The notes: generated from the sequence alone by a model not told the origin. A DNA stretch of 64,000 nt from Actinomycetota bacterium (GCA_041658565.1 JBAZZY010000003.1:1-64000), one strand, 5' to 3'; counted from the first letter of the stretch, positions 1-8,537 are shown. Numbers and translations: made by a program.

Positions 1-235
1 CTTGAGCACTGGCGTACTCCTTCCTGCCGGTGTTCGAGCACCGGCCTCCGACATCGCTTTCAGTCGAAGGAAGGGTACGCCGCGTCTTTGTTCAAACCAC
101 GCATCCACAACTTCCGGTTATATCTCGTCCAAACGCGAGGCACGGCGATACGAATGACTCATGTGACGCGAATGATAAAGACTGCCCCAGGTCTGGTTGC
201 CACCTGATGCGTGAGCATGCGTCCTCACCGAAAGG

Positions 236-451
236 ATGGTCACCATGCCAAAAGCGTTCTCCGCGGAGTTCCGCCGCGACGTCGTCGCCGTGGCACGCCG
301 CAAGCAAGGCCGATGTCGCTCTCGGGCGCGCGCGAATCGGGAAGGGGGACTTGTGGGAACGCCGACGCGGCAGCTAACGGAGAACGGGGCACCGCAGCGA
401 CAGGAGGCCGTTGACGCTATGTCGAGGCTGACATATGCTTACGTCCGGTGA
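236..451 (+). pseudogene. IS3-type transposase OrfA remnant
   Basis: The first residues after the ATG at 245 (MPKAFSAEFRRDVVAVARR) look like the N-terminus of an OrfA transposase subunit of IS3-family elements, a small helix-turn-helix protein that binds the element ends. The similarity stops after about 22 residues. The rest of the frame is low-complexity Arg/Gly sequence with no leucine zipper and no OrfB behind it. I read this as the 5' scrap of a decayed insertion sequence. I could not find the element's terminal inverted repeats, so the coordinates are those of the open frame, not of the element. Confidence 0.4.
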
Positions 452-795
452 GCGATGAAAAGCCGCTGGTGTGGATGCACGGCGAGGTCAAGACGCCTCC
501 GCTGTCTCGGCAAGCGCGGATCGAGACGGGTGTCTTGTTGCGTCGTCTCCAGCGGGGTGAGTCGCTCGGCCTTCCGCACGCGCGGCCGATGCCGGATGTT
601 GGTCGCCGCTGCCACGAGTTGCGGGTGAACGATGCGAACGCAACGTGGAGGATCATCTACCGGATTGACAAGGACGCCATCGTGATAGCGGATGTGTTCA
701 GCAAGAAGACGGCGAAGACGCCTTCGGCGGTCCTCGAGACCTGCCGACGTCGGCTTCGGGCGTACGACGCAGCGAGCAGGGGCAGGGAGACGTGA
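448..795 (+). CDS. HigB/RelE-like toxin (phage-derived Gp49-like family)
   Basis: This is a probable mRNA-interferase toxin of the HigB branch of the RelE superfamily. At 115 residues it has the family's usual length. The core 'CHELRVNDANATWRIIYRIDKDAIVIADVFSKKTAKTP' region has the family features: a basic/aromatic 'R-I-I-Y' strand, a hydrophobic strand, then the conserved F-x-K-K-T segment. The start is a GTG at 448. The stop overlaps the next gene, an XRE antitoxin, by four bases, so the two should be translated together. Toxin-first order is typical of higBA. In life it would cleave ribosome-bound mRNA when free of its antitoxin; activity is inferred from family only. Confidence 0.75.
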   Translation: MSDEKPLVWMHGEVKTPPLSRQARIETGVLLRRLQRGESLGLPHARPMPDVGRRCHELRVNDANATWRIIYRIDKDAIVIADVFSKKTAKTPSAVLETCRRRLRAYDAASRGRET

Positions 796-1115
796 TGCAA
801 GCGAGCAAGAGGAAGAAGGTTGAGGCGGTCGGGTGGCGAGTCGGAGACGCGGCAGGCTTCTTGGAACTCAGTCCGGAAGAGGTCGCGTTCGTGGAGCTCA
901 AGCTCGCGCTTGCCGACCACCTGCGCAAGATCAGGAACCGGCGCCGATGGACGCAATCAATGGTTGCCAAGCTCCTCGACTCAAGCCAATCGCGCGTCGC
1001 GAAGATGGAGGCGGCCGATCCGTCCGTCTCGATCGATCTGCTCGTGCGCGCTCTCTTGACACTCGGAGCAACGCGAAGTGAGGTCGGCCGGGTCATTGCT
1101 TCGCACGCCGCCTAA
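792..1115 (+). CDS. HigA-like XRE-family antitoxin
   Basis: This 107-residue protein carries a central helix-turn-helix of the XRE/Cro type (residues about 48-85: 'LRKIRNRRRWTQSMVAKLLDSSQSRVAKMEAADPSVSIDLLVRALLTLGA'). The N-terminal half, 'GDAAGFLELSPEEVAFVELKLALADHL', is the usual lead-in of HigA antitoxins that pair with Gp49-like toxins. It should neutralise the toxin encoded immediately upstream and repress the shared promoter. The ATG lies inside the toxin's last codons (four-base overlap). The doubled MM start leaves a one-codon ambiguity. No clear operator palindrome is visible in front of the pair. Confidence 0.8.
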   Translation: MMQASKRKKVEAVGWRVGDAAGFLELSPEEVAFVELKLALADHLRKIRNRRRWTQSMVAKLLDSSQSRVAKMEAADPSVSIDLLVRALLTLGATRSEVGRVIASHAA

Positions 1116-1164
1116 CTCGGCGCCGACCGCTCGGCTGAGCCTCGGAAACCTGCTCGCAGGGACG

Positions 1165-1287
1165 ATGTCCAGGACGGCGCGAAGGCTGGTGAAGGAGTGG
1201 GCCATCGCGCACACTGAGGAGTTAGAGGCTGACTGGGAACGCGCGCGTCTTGGCGAACCCCTGGAGCGAATCGAACCGCTGGAATAG
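1165..1287 (+). pseudogene. Truncated DUF4160 protein (C-terminal end only)
   Basis: The 40 residues from the ATG at 1165 end in '...VKEWAIAHTEELEADWERARLGEPLERIEPLE'. This resembles the C-terminal end of DUF4160 proteins, where a helix W-x-x-x-H-x-x-E-L is followed by a W-E-x-x-R segment and a final I-x-P-L. The N-terminal half of that family, with its HxHxH-type motif, is missing. DUF4160 genes usually sit directly in front of a DUF2442 gene, and one follows here after eight bases. I therefore read this as a 5'-truncated gene joined to unrelated sequence left of about 1165. It may still be translated as a short peptide. Confidence 0.5.
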
Positions 1288-1295
1288 GAGTCGAG

Positions 1296-1544
1296 GTGGA
1301 TCTTCCACTCGTAACGAAAGCTGAATACCGGGGTGAGTACAAGATCAACCTCGCCTTCAACGATGGGACGGAAGCCGTGGTCGACTTTTCGGACTGGCTC
1401 GACGGGCCTGTCTTCCAACCGGTAAGGGATCAGGACTTCTTCAAGCGCTTCTTCATCGAGGCTGGGGCGATCGTCTGGCCGAATGGCGCCGACATTGCAC
1501 CGGAGGCTCTGCATGAGCGCGCGAAGTCGATCGCCGCGGCATAG
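1296..1544 (+). CDS. DUF2442 domain protein
   Basis: This is an 82-residue protein of the DUF2442 family. The recognisable signature is an N-terminal 'Y-x-I-x-L-x-F-x-D-G-x-x-x-x-V-D-F', followed by 'D-x-x-F-F-x-x-x-x-x-x-x-G-x-I-x-W-P-N-G-A-D-I-x-P-E-x-L'. The start is GTG at 1296, preceded by an AGGAG around 1287-1291. DUF2442 and DUF4160 genes commonly occur as neighbours in mobile regions and are suspected toxin-antitoxin or regulatory partners, but the biochemical role is not established to my knowledge. Here the DUF4160 partner is truncated, so this may be a leftover. Confidence 0.75.
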   Translation: MDLPLVTKAEYRGEYKINLAFNDGTEAVVDFSDWLDGPVFQPVRDQDFFKRFFIEAGAIVWPNGADIAPEALHERAKSIAAA

Positions 1545-1664
1545 CTTGCGGCTTGAACCGACGCTCGCCCTGCGGGCTCACGCGGCTCAGCCGCCACACC
1601 GCTCGGCGGATGTTCGAGCGGTGAACTCCGAACCCTGCTACTCCCGGCACCGGCGGGATGCCTG

Positions 1665-1919
1665 GTGATCGAGGTACTCGTCCTGGGGTTGGTGTTCATG
1701 GTTCTCGGTGTCCTTGTCGTCTCCCATGCGGTCTACACCCTGAAAAGACGACCAAGGCGAGGCGAGGGTTGGTGGTGGGGCAGGCATCCGGTGCTCACGT
1801 TCTTCGCCGCTGGATGGCCGAATGGCTACGCGAGTCGCATCAGAGCTGCATGGCTCATCGTCTACGGTCTCGCCTTTGTTGCATTCGGCGCACGCCTCCT
1901 TGTTGCTGCCCTGGTGTGA
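1665..1919 (+). CDS. Small two-helix membrane protein, unknown
   Basis: This 84-residue frame starts at a GTG. It has a hydrophobic segment at residues 4-24 (LVLGLVFMVLGVLVVSHAVYT), a basic Arg/Lys-rich loop with three tryptophans, and a second hydrophobic segment at about 62-82. The pattern is that of a small inner-membrane protein with two transmembrane helices. I do not recognise the family. It stands alone between the accessory patch and the oppositely oriented uppS. The consistent membrane topology supports a real gene, but no strong ribosome-binding site is visible. Confidence 0.5.
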   Translation: MIEVLVLGLVFMVLGVLVVSHAVYTLKRRPRRGEGWWWGRHPVLTFFAAGWPNGYASRIRAAWLIVYGLAFVAFGARLLVAALV

Positions 1920-2022
1920 CGTCTCGAGATGCCCTCTCGGAGCGGCGACGCCTGCTTTCGGCGCGCGCGGATCTCAAGTCGTAAGCGAACCCGCGTCGGC
2001 CTTTGGTTCTCGGGTGGTCCAG

Positions 2023-2038
2023 GCGTCACATGTGACGC
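2023..2038. promoter_or_regulatory. Perfect 16-bp palindrome GCGTCACATGTGACGC
   Basis: Both arms (GCGTCACA and TGTGACGC) match perfectly with no spacer. The site lies in the roughly 190-bp gap between the convergent ends of the small membrane protein gene and uppS. It could be a transcription-factor site or a short cruciform. It has no U-run, so a terminator is less likely. No binding protein can be named. Confidence 0.4.
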
Positions 2039-2108
2039 TTAGATCACACGAGAACGGAGCAGGGCGCGACGGCGCGCGGGGGTTGGATGCCGGGGACGCG
2101 CGCGGGGC

Positions 2109-2879
2109 CTACAGGCCGAAGCGGCGTTGGCGTTGTTGGTAGGCGCGCACCGCGCGCAAGAAGTCGATGCGGCGGAAGTCTGGCCAGTAGGGGTCGCAGA
2201 AGTAGAACTCGGAGTGCGCGCTTTGCCATAGCAGGAACCCCGACAGTCGCACTTCGCCCGAGGGGCGGATGATGAGGTCGGGGTCGGGGAGTCCGGCGGT
2301 GTAGAGGAACCGCGCGATCTCCTCGGGGGTGATGCGCTTGGCGGCCTCGGCGAGGTCGGCGCCGTCGTCGGCGTAACTCTCGAGCAGGCGCTTAGTCGCG
2401 TCGGCAATCTCTTGGCGGCCGCCGTAGCCGACGGCGACGTTCAAGACCGGGCCTTCGCGGCCTTCGGCTTGCGCGCGCGCCTCTTCCAAAACGCTTCGCG
2501 TGTGTTCGGGGAGCATCTCCAGAGCGCCGAGGGCTTGGAAGCGCCAGCGGCCGGCGCGCGCCAGATCGGTCACCTTCTCTTCGATCACGCGCAGCAACTC
2601 GCCGATCTCGTCGGGGTCGCGCCGCAGGTTCTCAGTCGAAAGCAACCAAAGGGTGACCACGGGGATATCCAGATCCGCGCACCAGCCGAGAAGTTCGTCG
2701 ATCTTGGCGGCACCGCGGCGGTGTCCCTCGCTTGCGCTGGCATACCCCATGTCGCGCGCCCAGCGACGGTTTCCGTCCAGGATGACGCCCACGTGCCGGG
2801 GCAGCGTCCCGGCGCGCACCTCGGTTTCCAGTCGTCGCTCGTACGCGCGATACAGCAGGTCACGCGGTTTGTACGCCAT
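2109..2879 (-). CDS. uppS: Isoprenyl transferase (undecaprenyl/decaprenyl diphosphate synthase)
   Basis: This cis-prenyltransferase condenses isopentenyl diphosphates onto an allylic diphosphate to make the polyprenyl carrier lipid for cell-wall synthesis, working at the inner face of the membrane. The 256-residue length is normal. Family landmarks are visible: 'HVGVILDGNRRWARDMG' near residue 27 with the catalytic Asp and the diphosphate-binding GNRRWA, 'GHRRGAAKIDELLGWCADLDIPVVTLWLLSTENLRR', and near the C-terminus 'LPDPDLIIRPSGEVRLSGFLLWQSAHSEFYF' with the R-x-S-G-E-x-R-x-S motif. I chose the ATG at 2879 (MAYKPRD) because the upstream extension has no family similarity and runs into the divergent glyS promoter region. 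Confidence 0.95.
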   Translation of the reverse strand: MAYKPRDLLYRAYERRLETEVRAGTLPRHVGVILDGNRRWARDMGYASASEGHRRGAAKIDELLGWCADLDIPVVTLWLLSTENLRRDPDEIGELLRVIEEKVTDLARAGRWRFQALGALEMLPEHTRSVLEEARAQAEGREGPVLNVAVGYGGRQEIADATKRLLESYADDGADLAEAAKRITPEEIARFLYTAGLPDPDLIIRPSGEVRLSGFLLWQSAHSEFYFCDPYWPDFRRIDFLRAVRAYQQRQRRFGL

Positions 2880-2928
2880 TGGGAAGCAGCGTAGCACCGC
2901 GCCCGTTTCCGTCGAGGATCGACACGGT

Positions 2929-4323
2929 ATGATTGCGCCCACTGTGGTCGACTCTTTGGAAACTATCGTCAACCTCTGCAAGCGCAGAGGGTTCATCTTC
3001 CCGTCGTCGGAGATCTACGGCGGGCTTCGCTCCACCTGGGACTACGGTCCGCTGGGCGTCGAGCTGAAGCGCAACGTCAAGAACGCGTGGTGGCGCCACA
3101 TGGTGCAGAACCGAGCCGACGTCGTCGGTTTGGACGCTGCGATTTTGATGGCGCCGCGCACGTGGGAGGCCTCGGGGCACGTCGAGACGTTCAGCGATCC
3201 GCTGGTGGAATGCCTGTCTTGCCACCAGAGGTTCCGCGCCGACCACATCCCGGGCTTCCACGCTCCCCAGTCCGGGCACGAGGACGGCACCGCGACGGTG
3301 GACGCCGCCAAGGGCGGACGTTGTCCGAACTGCGGCGCCGCCAAGTTCACCGACCCTCGCAACTTCAACCTCATGTTCAAGACCTACATGGGCCCGGTTG
3401 AGGATGCGACGGCGATGGTGTGGCTGCGCCCCGAGACCGCGCAAGGGATCTTCGTCAACTTCGTGAACGTCCAACAGACCACGCGCAAGAAGGTTCCGTT
3501 CGGGATCGCGCAGGTCGGCAAGAGTTTCCGCAACGAAATCACGCCTGGGAACTTCGTCTACCGCACGCGCGAGTTCGAGCAGATGGAGATGGAGTTCTTC
3601 TGTAAGCCCGGCACCGACGAAGAGTGGCATCAGCACTGGATCGACCAGCGCCTCGCCTGGTACCACCACTACGGCATTCGCGAGGAGAACCTTCGCCTGC
3701 GCGAGCACGAAGCCGACGAGTTGTCGCACTACTCCAAGCGCACGGTGGACATCGAGTACCGGTTCCCGTTCACCGATTGGGGCGAGCTTGAGGGGATCGC
3801 GAACCGGACCGACTTCGACCTTCGGCGCCATCAGGAGTTCTCGGGCCAGGACCTGACTTACTTCGATCAGGAGCAGGAACAGCGCTACCACCCCTACGTC
3901 ATCGAGCCGGCGGCCGGAGCCGACCGCGCGACGTTGGCGTTTCTGATCGACGCTTACGAAGAGGAGTTGGCTCCCAAGGCCGGTGGGGGAGAAGAGAAGC
4001 GGACGGTGCTGCGTCTGCATCCCGAGCTTGCGCCGTACAAGGTCGCCGTGCTGCCCCTGTCGCGGAACGAGAAGCTGGTCCCGGCCGCGCGCGAGGTGGC
4101 CGATGCGCTGCGCGCGCGCTGGATGATCGACTACGACGATGCTGGATCCATCGGCCGTCGCTACCGTCGCCAGGACGAGGTCGGGACCCCGTTCTGCGTG
4201 ACGGTGGACTTCGATTCGCTCGAAGACCGCGCGGTCACCATCCGGGACCGCGACACCATGAAGCAAGAGCGCTTGCCGATTGCCGAGCTGGTCGCCCGCC
4301 TGGGCGAAAAGCTCCCCGTCTGA
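2929..4323 (+). CDS. glyS: Glycyl-tRNA synthetase, dimeric (single-chain) type
   Basis: This class II aminoacyl-tRNA synthetase charges tRNA-Gly in the cytoplasm. It is the homodimeric type (464 residues) rather than the separate alpha/beta type. It begins 'LETIVNLCKRRGFIFPSSEIYGG...TWDYGPLG'. A CxxC zinc-like pair is present ('CLSCHQRF' and 'CPNCGAAKF'). Motif 2 is visible as 'VGKSFRNEITPGNFVYRTREFEQMEMEFF', and the C-terminal anticodon-binding domain runs from about 'LAPYKVAVLPLSRN'. The start is ATG 2929; a GTG at 2944 is an alternative that fits the family start as well. It is divergent from uppS and is followed after about 90 bases by ppdK. Confidence 0.95.
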   Translation: MIAPTVVDSLETIVNLCKRRGFIFPSSEIYGGLRSTWDYGPLGVELKRNVKNAWWRHMVQNRADVVGLDAAILMAPRTWEASGHVETFSDPLVECLSCHQRFRADHIPGFHAPQSGHEDGTATVDAAKGGRCPNCGAAKFTDPRNFNLMFKTYMGPVEDATAMVWLRPETAQGIFVNFVNVQQTTRKKVPFGIAQVGKSFRNEITPGNFVYRTREFEQMEMEFFCKPGTDEEWHQHWIDQRLAWYHHYGIREENLRLREHEADELSHYSKRTVDIEYRFPFTDWGELEGIANRTDFDLRRHQEFSGQDLTYFDQEQEQRYHPYVIEPAAGADRATLAFLIDAYEEELAPKAGGGEEKRTVLRLHPELAPYKVAVLPLSRNEKLVPAAREVADALRARWMIDYDDAGSIGRRYRRQDEVGTPFCVTVDFDSLEDRAVTIRDRDTMKQERLPIAELVARLGEKLPV

Positions 4324-4412
4324 CGTTTTGTGCGTGAACCCTGAAGCGGCCCTTTGGGCGGCCGTTCGATAGAGTTTGGCCTCGTCCTCACGTCCTGGAG
4401 ATGGTGATCGCT

Positions 4413-7100
4413 ATGCCCGCGAAGACCAGCAAGCCCGCTCGTGTATCGGCCCCGCGTCGTCCGAAGTATGTCTACGCCTTTGCGCAGGGAAACAAAGGCA
4501 TGAAGGACCTGCTCGGAGGCAAGGGCGCAAACCTCGCCGAGATGACGCAGATCGGCTTGCCGGTCCCTCCGGGATTCACCATCACCACCGAGGCGTGCCG
4601 CGCCTACATGCACACAGGCGCGTACCCCGAAGGTCTCGCAGAGGAAGTCGAGCGGCACTTGCGCGCGCTGGAGAAGGCGATGGGCCGGCGCTTGGGCGAC
4701 GCCGACGATCCGCTTCTGGTCAGCGTTCGCTCGGGCGCGAAGTTCTCGATGCCGGGAATGATGGACACCGTCTTGAACCTGGGACTCAACGACCAAAGCG
4801 TCAAGGGACTTGCGGCGCAGGCGAACAACGAGCGCTTCGCCCTGGACTCGTACCGGCGCTTTATCCAGATGTTCGGCCGCATCGTGATGGGCGCGTCGGG
4901 CGAGGCTTTCGAGCACGTGCTGGACGAGGCGAAGAAGCGCAAGGGCGTCGAGTCCGACACCGACCTCGACGCGGGAGACCTCGCCAAGGTCGTCGAGGCA
5001 TTTCGAAAGATCGTGAAGAAAGAGACCGGACGCGAGTTCCCGCAAGACCCGCGCGAGCAGATGACGCTCGCGATCCTCGCGGTGTTTGATTCCTGGAACG
5101 GTGATCGCGCGCGCCTGTATCGCCGTCAGGAGAAGATCTCCGACGACCTCGGAACCGCGGTCAACATCGTGGCGATGGTCTTCGGAAACCTCGGCGACGA
5201 CTCCGGTACCGGCGTCGCGTTCACGCGCAACCCGGCGTCGGGCGAGAAGGGCCTGTATGGCGACTACCTCGTGAACGCTCAGGGCGAGGACGTGGTCGCG
5301 GGTATTCGCAACACGCTGCCGTTGCAGGACCTCGAGAAGATCAACCCGAAGGCATTCAAGCAGTTGCTCGGCATCATGCGCACGCTCGAGAAGCACTACC
5401 GCGACATGTGCGACATCGAGTTCACCATCGAGCACGGCAAGTTGTGGATGTTGCAGACGCGCGTGGGCAAGCGCACTGCCGCCGCCGCCGTGCAGATCGC
5501 CGTGCACATGGTCCAGGAGCGACTGATCGACAAGTCCGAGGCCGTCGGTCGCGTGTCACCCGAGCAGGTCGATCAGTTGTTGCACCCGATGGTCGACGAC
5601 GAGGCCAAGGGCCTCGTCGTGATCGGCAAGGGCCTGAACGCATCGCCGGGAGCCGCCGTCGGGGCCGCCGTCTTCGACGCCGTGCGCGCGGAGCAGCGCG
5701 CAGCCAAGGGCGAGAAGGTCATTCTGGTCCGGCGCGAGACCAATCCGGACGACCTCGGCGGGATGATTGCCGCGCAAGGAATCCTGACGTCGCGCGGAGG
5801 CAAGACCTCGCACGCCGCGGTAGTCGCGCGCGGCATGGGGACCCCCTGCATATGCGGCGCCGATGCGCTGGATGTGGACCTCAACGCGCGCTGTTTCACC
5901 GCCGGCGGAACGGTGGTCAAGGAAGGCGACGTTATCTCGATCGACGGGACGACCGGCAAGGTGTATCTGGGCTCGGTTCCCCTGAAGGAGCCGGAGGTCT
6001 CCGGTGGGTTCGCGCAGATCCTGGCGTGGGCCGACAAGATCCGGACGCTGAAGGTGCGCGCCAACGTCGACACGCCCGAGGACGCGCAGAAGGCGCGCGA
6101 GTTCGGTGCGGAAGGAATCGGCCTCGCTCGCACCGAGCACATGTTCCTGGGCGACCGTCGTCCGCTGGTCGAGAAGTTGATCCTCGCGGACACCGAGGAA
6201 GGCGAAGCCCAGGCGCTCGACGCATTGTTGCCGCTGCAGCGCGAGGACTTCTACGGGATCCTCAAGGCGATGGATGGGCTGCCGGTGACGATTCGTCTGC
6301 TCGATCCTCCGCTGCACGAGTTCCTTCCCGACCTGGTGTCGCTGTCATCGGAGATTGCCGTTGCAGAGGCAACGGGCAAGAAGGTCACCGCCGCCAAGCG
6401 AAAGGTGTTGCACGCGGTTGAGCGACTGCACGAGCAGAACCCGATGCTCGGGATGCGCGGTGTGCGCCTCGGTTTGATGAAGCCGGGCCTGTACGCGATG
6501 CAGGTGCGCGCCATCATGGAAGCGGCGTGCCGCCTGAAGTCCGAGAAGAAGGACCCCCGCGTAGAGATCATGATCCCACTCGTCGGTATCGCTGAGGAGA
6601 TCCGGCGCACGCGCGACGAGGCCGATCTGGTTTGCAAGCAGGTGATCAAGGAGACCGGCGTCAAGGTCAAGTACATGCTCGGGACCATGATCGAGATCCC
6701 GCGCGCCACCACCGTCGCCGACGAGATCGCGCAGCACGCGGAGTTCTTCAGTTTCGGGACGAACGACCTCACCCAGATGACCTTCGGGTTCTCTCGCGAC
6801 GATGTCGCCAAGATTCTGGACGTGTACGTCACCCACGGAGTGCTTGCCGAAGATCCCTTCACCACGCTCGACCGCGTCGGCGTCGGCAGCCTGATGCGCC
6901 TTGCGGTAGAGAAGGCGCGCGCAGTCCGTCCGAACATCAAGCTCGGGATCTGCGGCGAACACGGTGGAGATCCATCCTCGGTGGAGTTCTGCCATCAGAT
7001 CGGACTCGACTACGTGAGTGCCTCTCCGTTCCGCGTTCCGATCGCGCGCCTTGCCGCAGCGCATGCGGTACTCGGCGGAGCGGAAGCTGCGTCGAAGTAG
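4413..7100 (+). CDS. ppdK: Pyruvate, phosphate dikinase
   Basis: This enzyme interconverts pyruvate, ATP and phosphate with phosphoenolpyruvate, AMP and diphosphate, serving gluconeogenesis or a reversible glycolytic step. The 895-residue chain has the three domains in order. The N-terminal ATP-grasp domain includes 'GGKGANLAEMTQIGLPVPPGFTITTEAC'. The swivelling phosphohistidine domain has the catalytic His in 'GGKTSHAAVVARGMGTPCICG'. The C-terminal PEP/pyruvate barrel has 'GTNDLTQMTFGFSRDD' and the catalytic Cys in 'LGICGEHGGDPSSVEF'. The start is uncertain: ATG 4401 abuts the GGAG, so GTG 4404 or ATG 4413 are better placed. I chose 4413 (MPAKTSK). Confidence 0.96.
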   Translation: MPAKTSKPARVSAPRRPKYVYAFAQGNKGMKDLLGGKGANLAEMTQIGLPVPPGFTITTEACRAYMHTGAYPEGLAEEVERHLRALEKAMGRRLGDADDPLLVSVRSGAKFSMPGMMDTVLNLGLNDQSVKGLAAQANNERFALDSYRRFIQMFGRIVMGASGEAFEHVLDEAKKRKGVESDTDLDAGDLAKVVEAFRKIVKKETGREFPQDPREQMTLAILAVFDSWNGDRARLYRRQEKISDDLGTAVNIVAMVFGNLGDDSGTGVAFTRNPASGEKGLYGDYLVNAQGEDVVAGIRNTLPLQDLEKINPKAFKQLLGIMRTLEKHYRDMCDIEFTIEHGKLWMLQTRVGKRTAAAAVQIAVHMVQERLIDKSEAVGRVSPEQVDQLLHPMVDDEAKGLVVIGKGLNASPGAAVGAAVFDAVRAEQRAAKGEKVILVRRETNPDDLGGMIAAQGILTSRGGKTSHAAVVARGMGTPCICGADALDVDLNARCFTAGGTVVKEGDVISIDGTTGKVYLGSVPLKEPEVSGGFAQILAWADKIRTLKVRANVDTPEDAQKAREFGAEGIGLARTEHMFLGDRRPLVEKLILADTEEGEAQALDALLPLQREDFYGILKAMDGLPVTIRLLDPPLHEFLPDLVSLSSEIAVAEATGKKVTAAKRKVLHAVERLHEQNPMLGMRGVRLGLMKPGLYAMQVRAIMEAACRLKSEKKDPRVEIMIPLVGIAEEIRRTRDEADLVCKQVIKETGVKVKYMLGTMIEIPRATTVADEIAQHAEFFSFGTNDLTQMTFGFSRDDVAKILDVYVTHGVLAEDPFTTLDRVGVGSLMRLAVEKARAVRPNIKLGICGEHGGDPSSVEFCHQIGLDYVSASPFRVPIARLAAAHAVLGGAEAASK

Positions 7101-7131
7101 TCACTCGCCAAAGCGAAAGCGATAAAAGAGA

Positions 7132-7152
7132 ACCCGCCAGATCCTGGTGGGT
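7132..7152 (+). terminator. Possible terminator hairpin after ppdK
   Basis: ACCCGCCA and TGGTGGGT form an eight-base-pair stem with one G-U pair around a five-base loop, 31 bases past the ppdK stop. There is no run of T after it, so it would be a weak or Rho-aided terminator. Confidence 0.35.
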
Positions 7153-7252
7153 CCATAAAGTTGTGCGACTCGTTTCTCAATATGGTGCGTGCGCGCGACG
7201 ATTCATCAGGCAAGATGCAGCTTCCGGCGCTGGGGCCTACCCTGAGTAGATC

Positions 7253-8515
7253 ATGAGGATCGTCCACAGATTCGCCGTTCTGCGCACCCTCTTCTCGAAG
7301 AAGGACTTCCGCAGGCTTTGTATTTCTCAAGTTTTTGGCGGAACGGGTGAGTGGCTTGCCACGCTCGCGTTGCTCGCTCTGGTTTGGGACAAGACGCACT
7401 CCGCTTTTGCGTCGGGCATCGTCCTTGCGTTCCGGATCTTGCCGGCCGCCCTCGTTGGAGGGTTTCTCGGCGCACTCGTCGACAAGTTGGATCGTCGCAG
7501 AGTGCTCGTGGCATGCACGGCCGGGCGCGCGGTGATTTATGGGTCGCTGCCGTTCGTGTCGGACATCGCCCCGGTTCTTGGTCTGGCGTTGCTCGCGGAA
7601 ATGGCAACCATCGGTTATGTCTCTGCGCGGGACGCAACGTTGCCTCGCCTCGTGCCTTCCGAGCATCTCGCGACGGCCAACGCAGTCTCGATGGGGTCTG
7701 CATTTGGGACGATGCCGGTTGGTTCCGCGATCTTCGCGGGGCTGACGTGGCTGCAAGCGCGCGTGATGAGCCCGGGCGTGGACCTCGCGCTGCTTACGGC
7801 CGCCGCGACGCTCGTCGCCGCGACGGTGCTGCTCGGCAGGATTCGTTCGGCAGCCGGGATCCCGCAGCGGGTGCCGGCGACCGCCGCGGACACGAGTGAG
7901 CCGGAGAACAAGATCCGGCTCCGTCAGGTCTTGCGAGAAGATCCCACGCTGCGCCGCGTCGTCGTTGGTGCGGTTATTGCGGCTTGCTGCGGTGGGTCGC
8001 TGCTCACGCTCGGTCTTGCGTATGTGAGAGGGACACTGCACGCCGGTCCTGCCGCGTACGGCGGCCTACTGACTTCTTTTTGCGCGGGCGCCCTCATCGG
8101 TACCGTTGCGGTTCAGCGCGCGCGCCGGGTGCTCCCCAAGATGTTCCACCTGGGCACCGGCGTGATGGGGCTCATTCTTCTGTCGATGGCGGTGTTCCCC
8201 TCGACGGTGGTCGGCTACGGCATGGGCTTGATCTTCGGAGCGGCTGCGGTCGTGACGATGCTTGGTGGAATCACGATCCTGCAGGATCGTGTCCACGACG
8301 CCGTGCGCGGGCGCGCATTTGCCGCCGCGCACGGGGGATTGCGGACGCTGGCAGTCGGCGTCGGTCTTCTCGCGGCTTGGGGAGCCAACGCGCTCGGCGC
8401 GGGCCGAGTGCTGTGGGCCATGGACGGCACGCAAGTAATGCTTGCCGCAGCCGGGCTCGTGCTGTTGCTCGCCGGTGCGGTGCTGCTCAGGCCCGCGCTG
8501 ACCGCGCGCGCCTGA
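7253..8515 (+). CDS. Major facilitator superfamily exporter (DHA3-like)
   Basis: This 420-residue, strongly hydrophobic protein with about 12 predicted transmembrane helices belongs to the MFS drug/siderophore exporter group. It opens with a short basic cytoplasmic segment ('LFSKKDFRRLCISQVFGGTGEWLATLALLALVWDKTHSA'), followed by the loop motif 'GALVDKLDRRRVLVACTAGRA' between helices 2 and 3, which corresponds to the MFS G-x-L-x-D-R-x-x-R-R/K signature. The conserved 'LPRLVPSEHLATANAVSM' segment between helices 4 and 5 is typical of EntS/MefA-like exporters. The substrate cannot be told from sequence. The ATG follows GAGTAGATC with only a weak ribosome site. Nothing beside it suggests a pathway. 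Confidence 0.85.
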   Translation: MRIVHRFAVLRTLFSKKDFRRLCISQVFGGTGEWLATLALLALVWDKTHSAFASGIVLAFRILPAALVGGFLGALVDKLDRRRVLVACTAGRAVIYGSLPFVSDIAPVLGLALLAEMATIGYVSARDATLPRLVPSEHLATANAVSMGSAFGTMPVGSAIFAGLTWLQARVMSPGVDLALLTAAATLVAATVLLGRIRSAAGIPQRVPATAADTSEPENKIRLRQVLREDPTLRRVVVGAVIAACCGGSLLTLGLAYVRGTLHAGPAAYGGLLTSFCAGALIGTVAVQRARRVLPKMFHLGTGVMGLILLSMAVFPSTVVGYGMGLIFGAAAVVTMLGGITILQDRVHDAVRGRAFAAAHGGLRTLAVGVGLLAAWGANALGAGRVLWAMDGTQVMLAAAGLVLLLAGAVLLRPALTARA

Positions 8516-8537
8516 GCAGCACCCGCATTCCGACTAC

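Noticed and set aside
30..377. Open frame of 115 codons at the left edge
   Set aside because: It has no ribosome site and no motif, and overlaps the better-supported transposase remnant in another frame.
2860..4266. Long minus-strand open frame (468 codons) opposite glyS
   Set aside because: It is the antisense shadow of a well-supported aminoacyl-tRNA synthetase gene, with His/Arg/Val-rich content and no motif.
4336..4372. Terminator between glyS and ppdK
   Set aside because: The GCCC-TTT-GGGC or CGGCC/GGCCG pairings are only four or five base pairs with no T-run, too weak to annotate.
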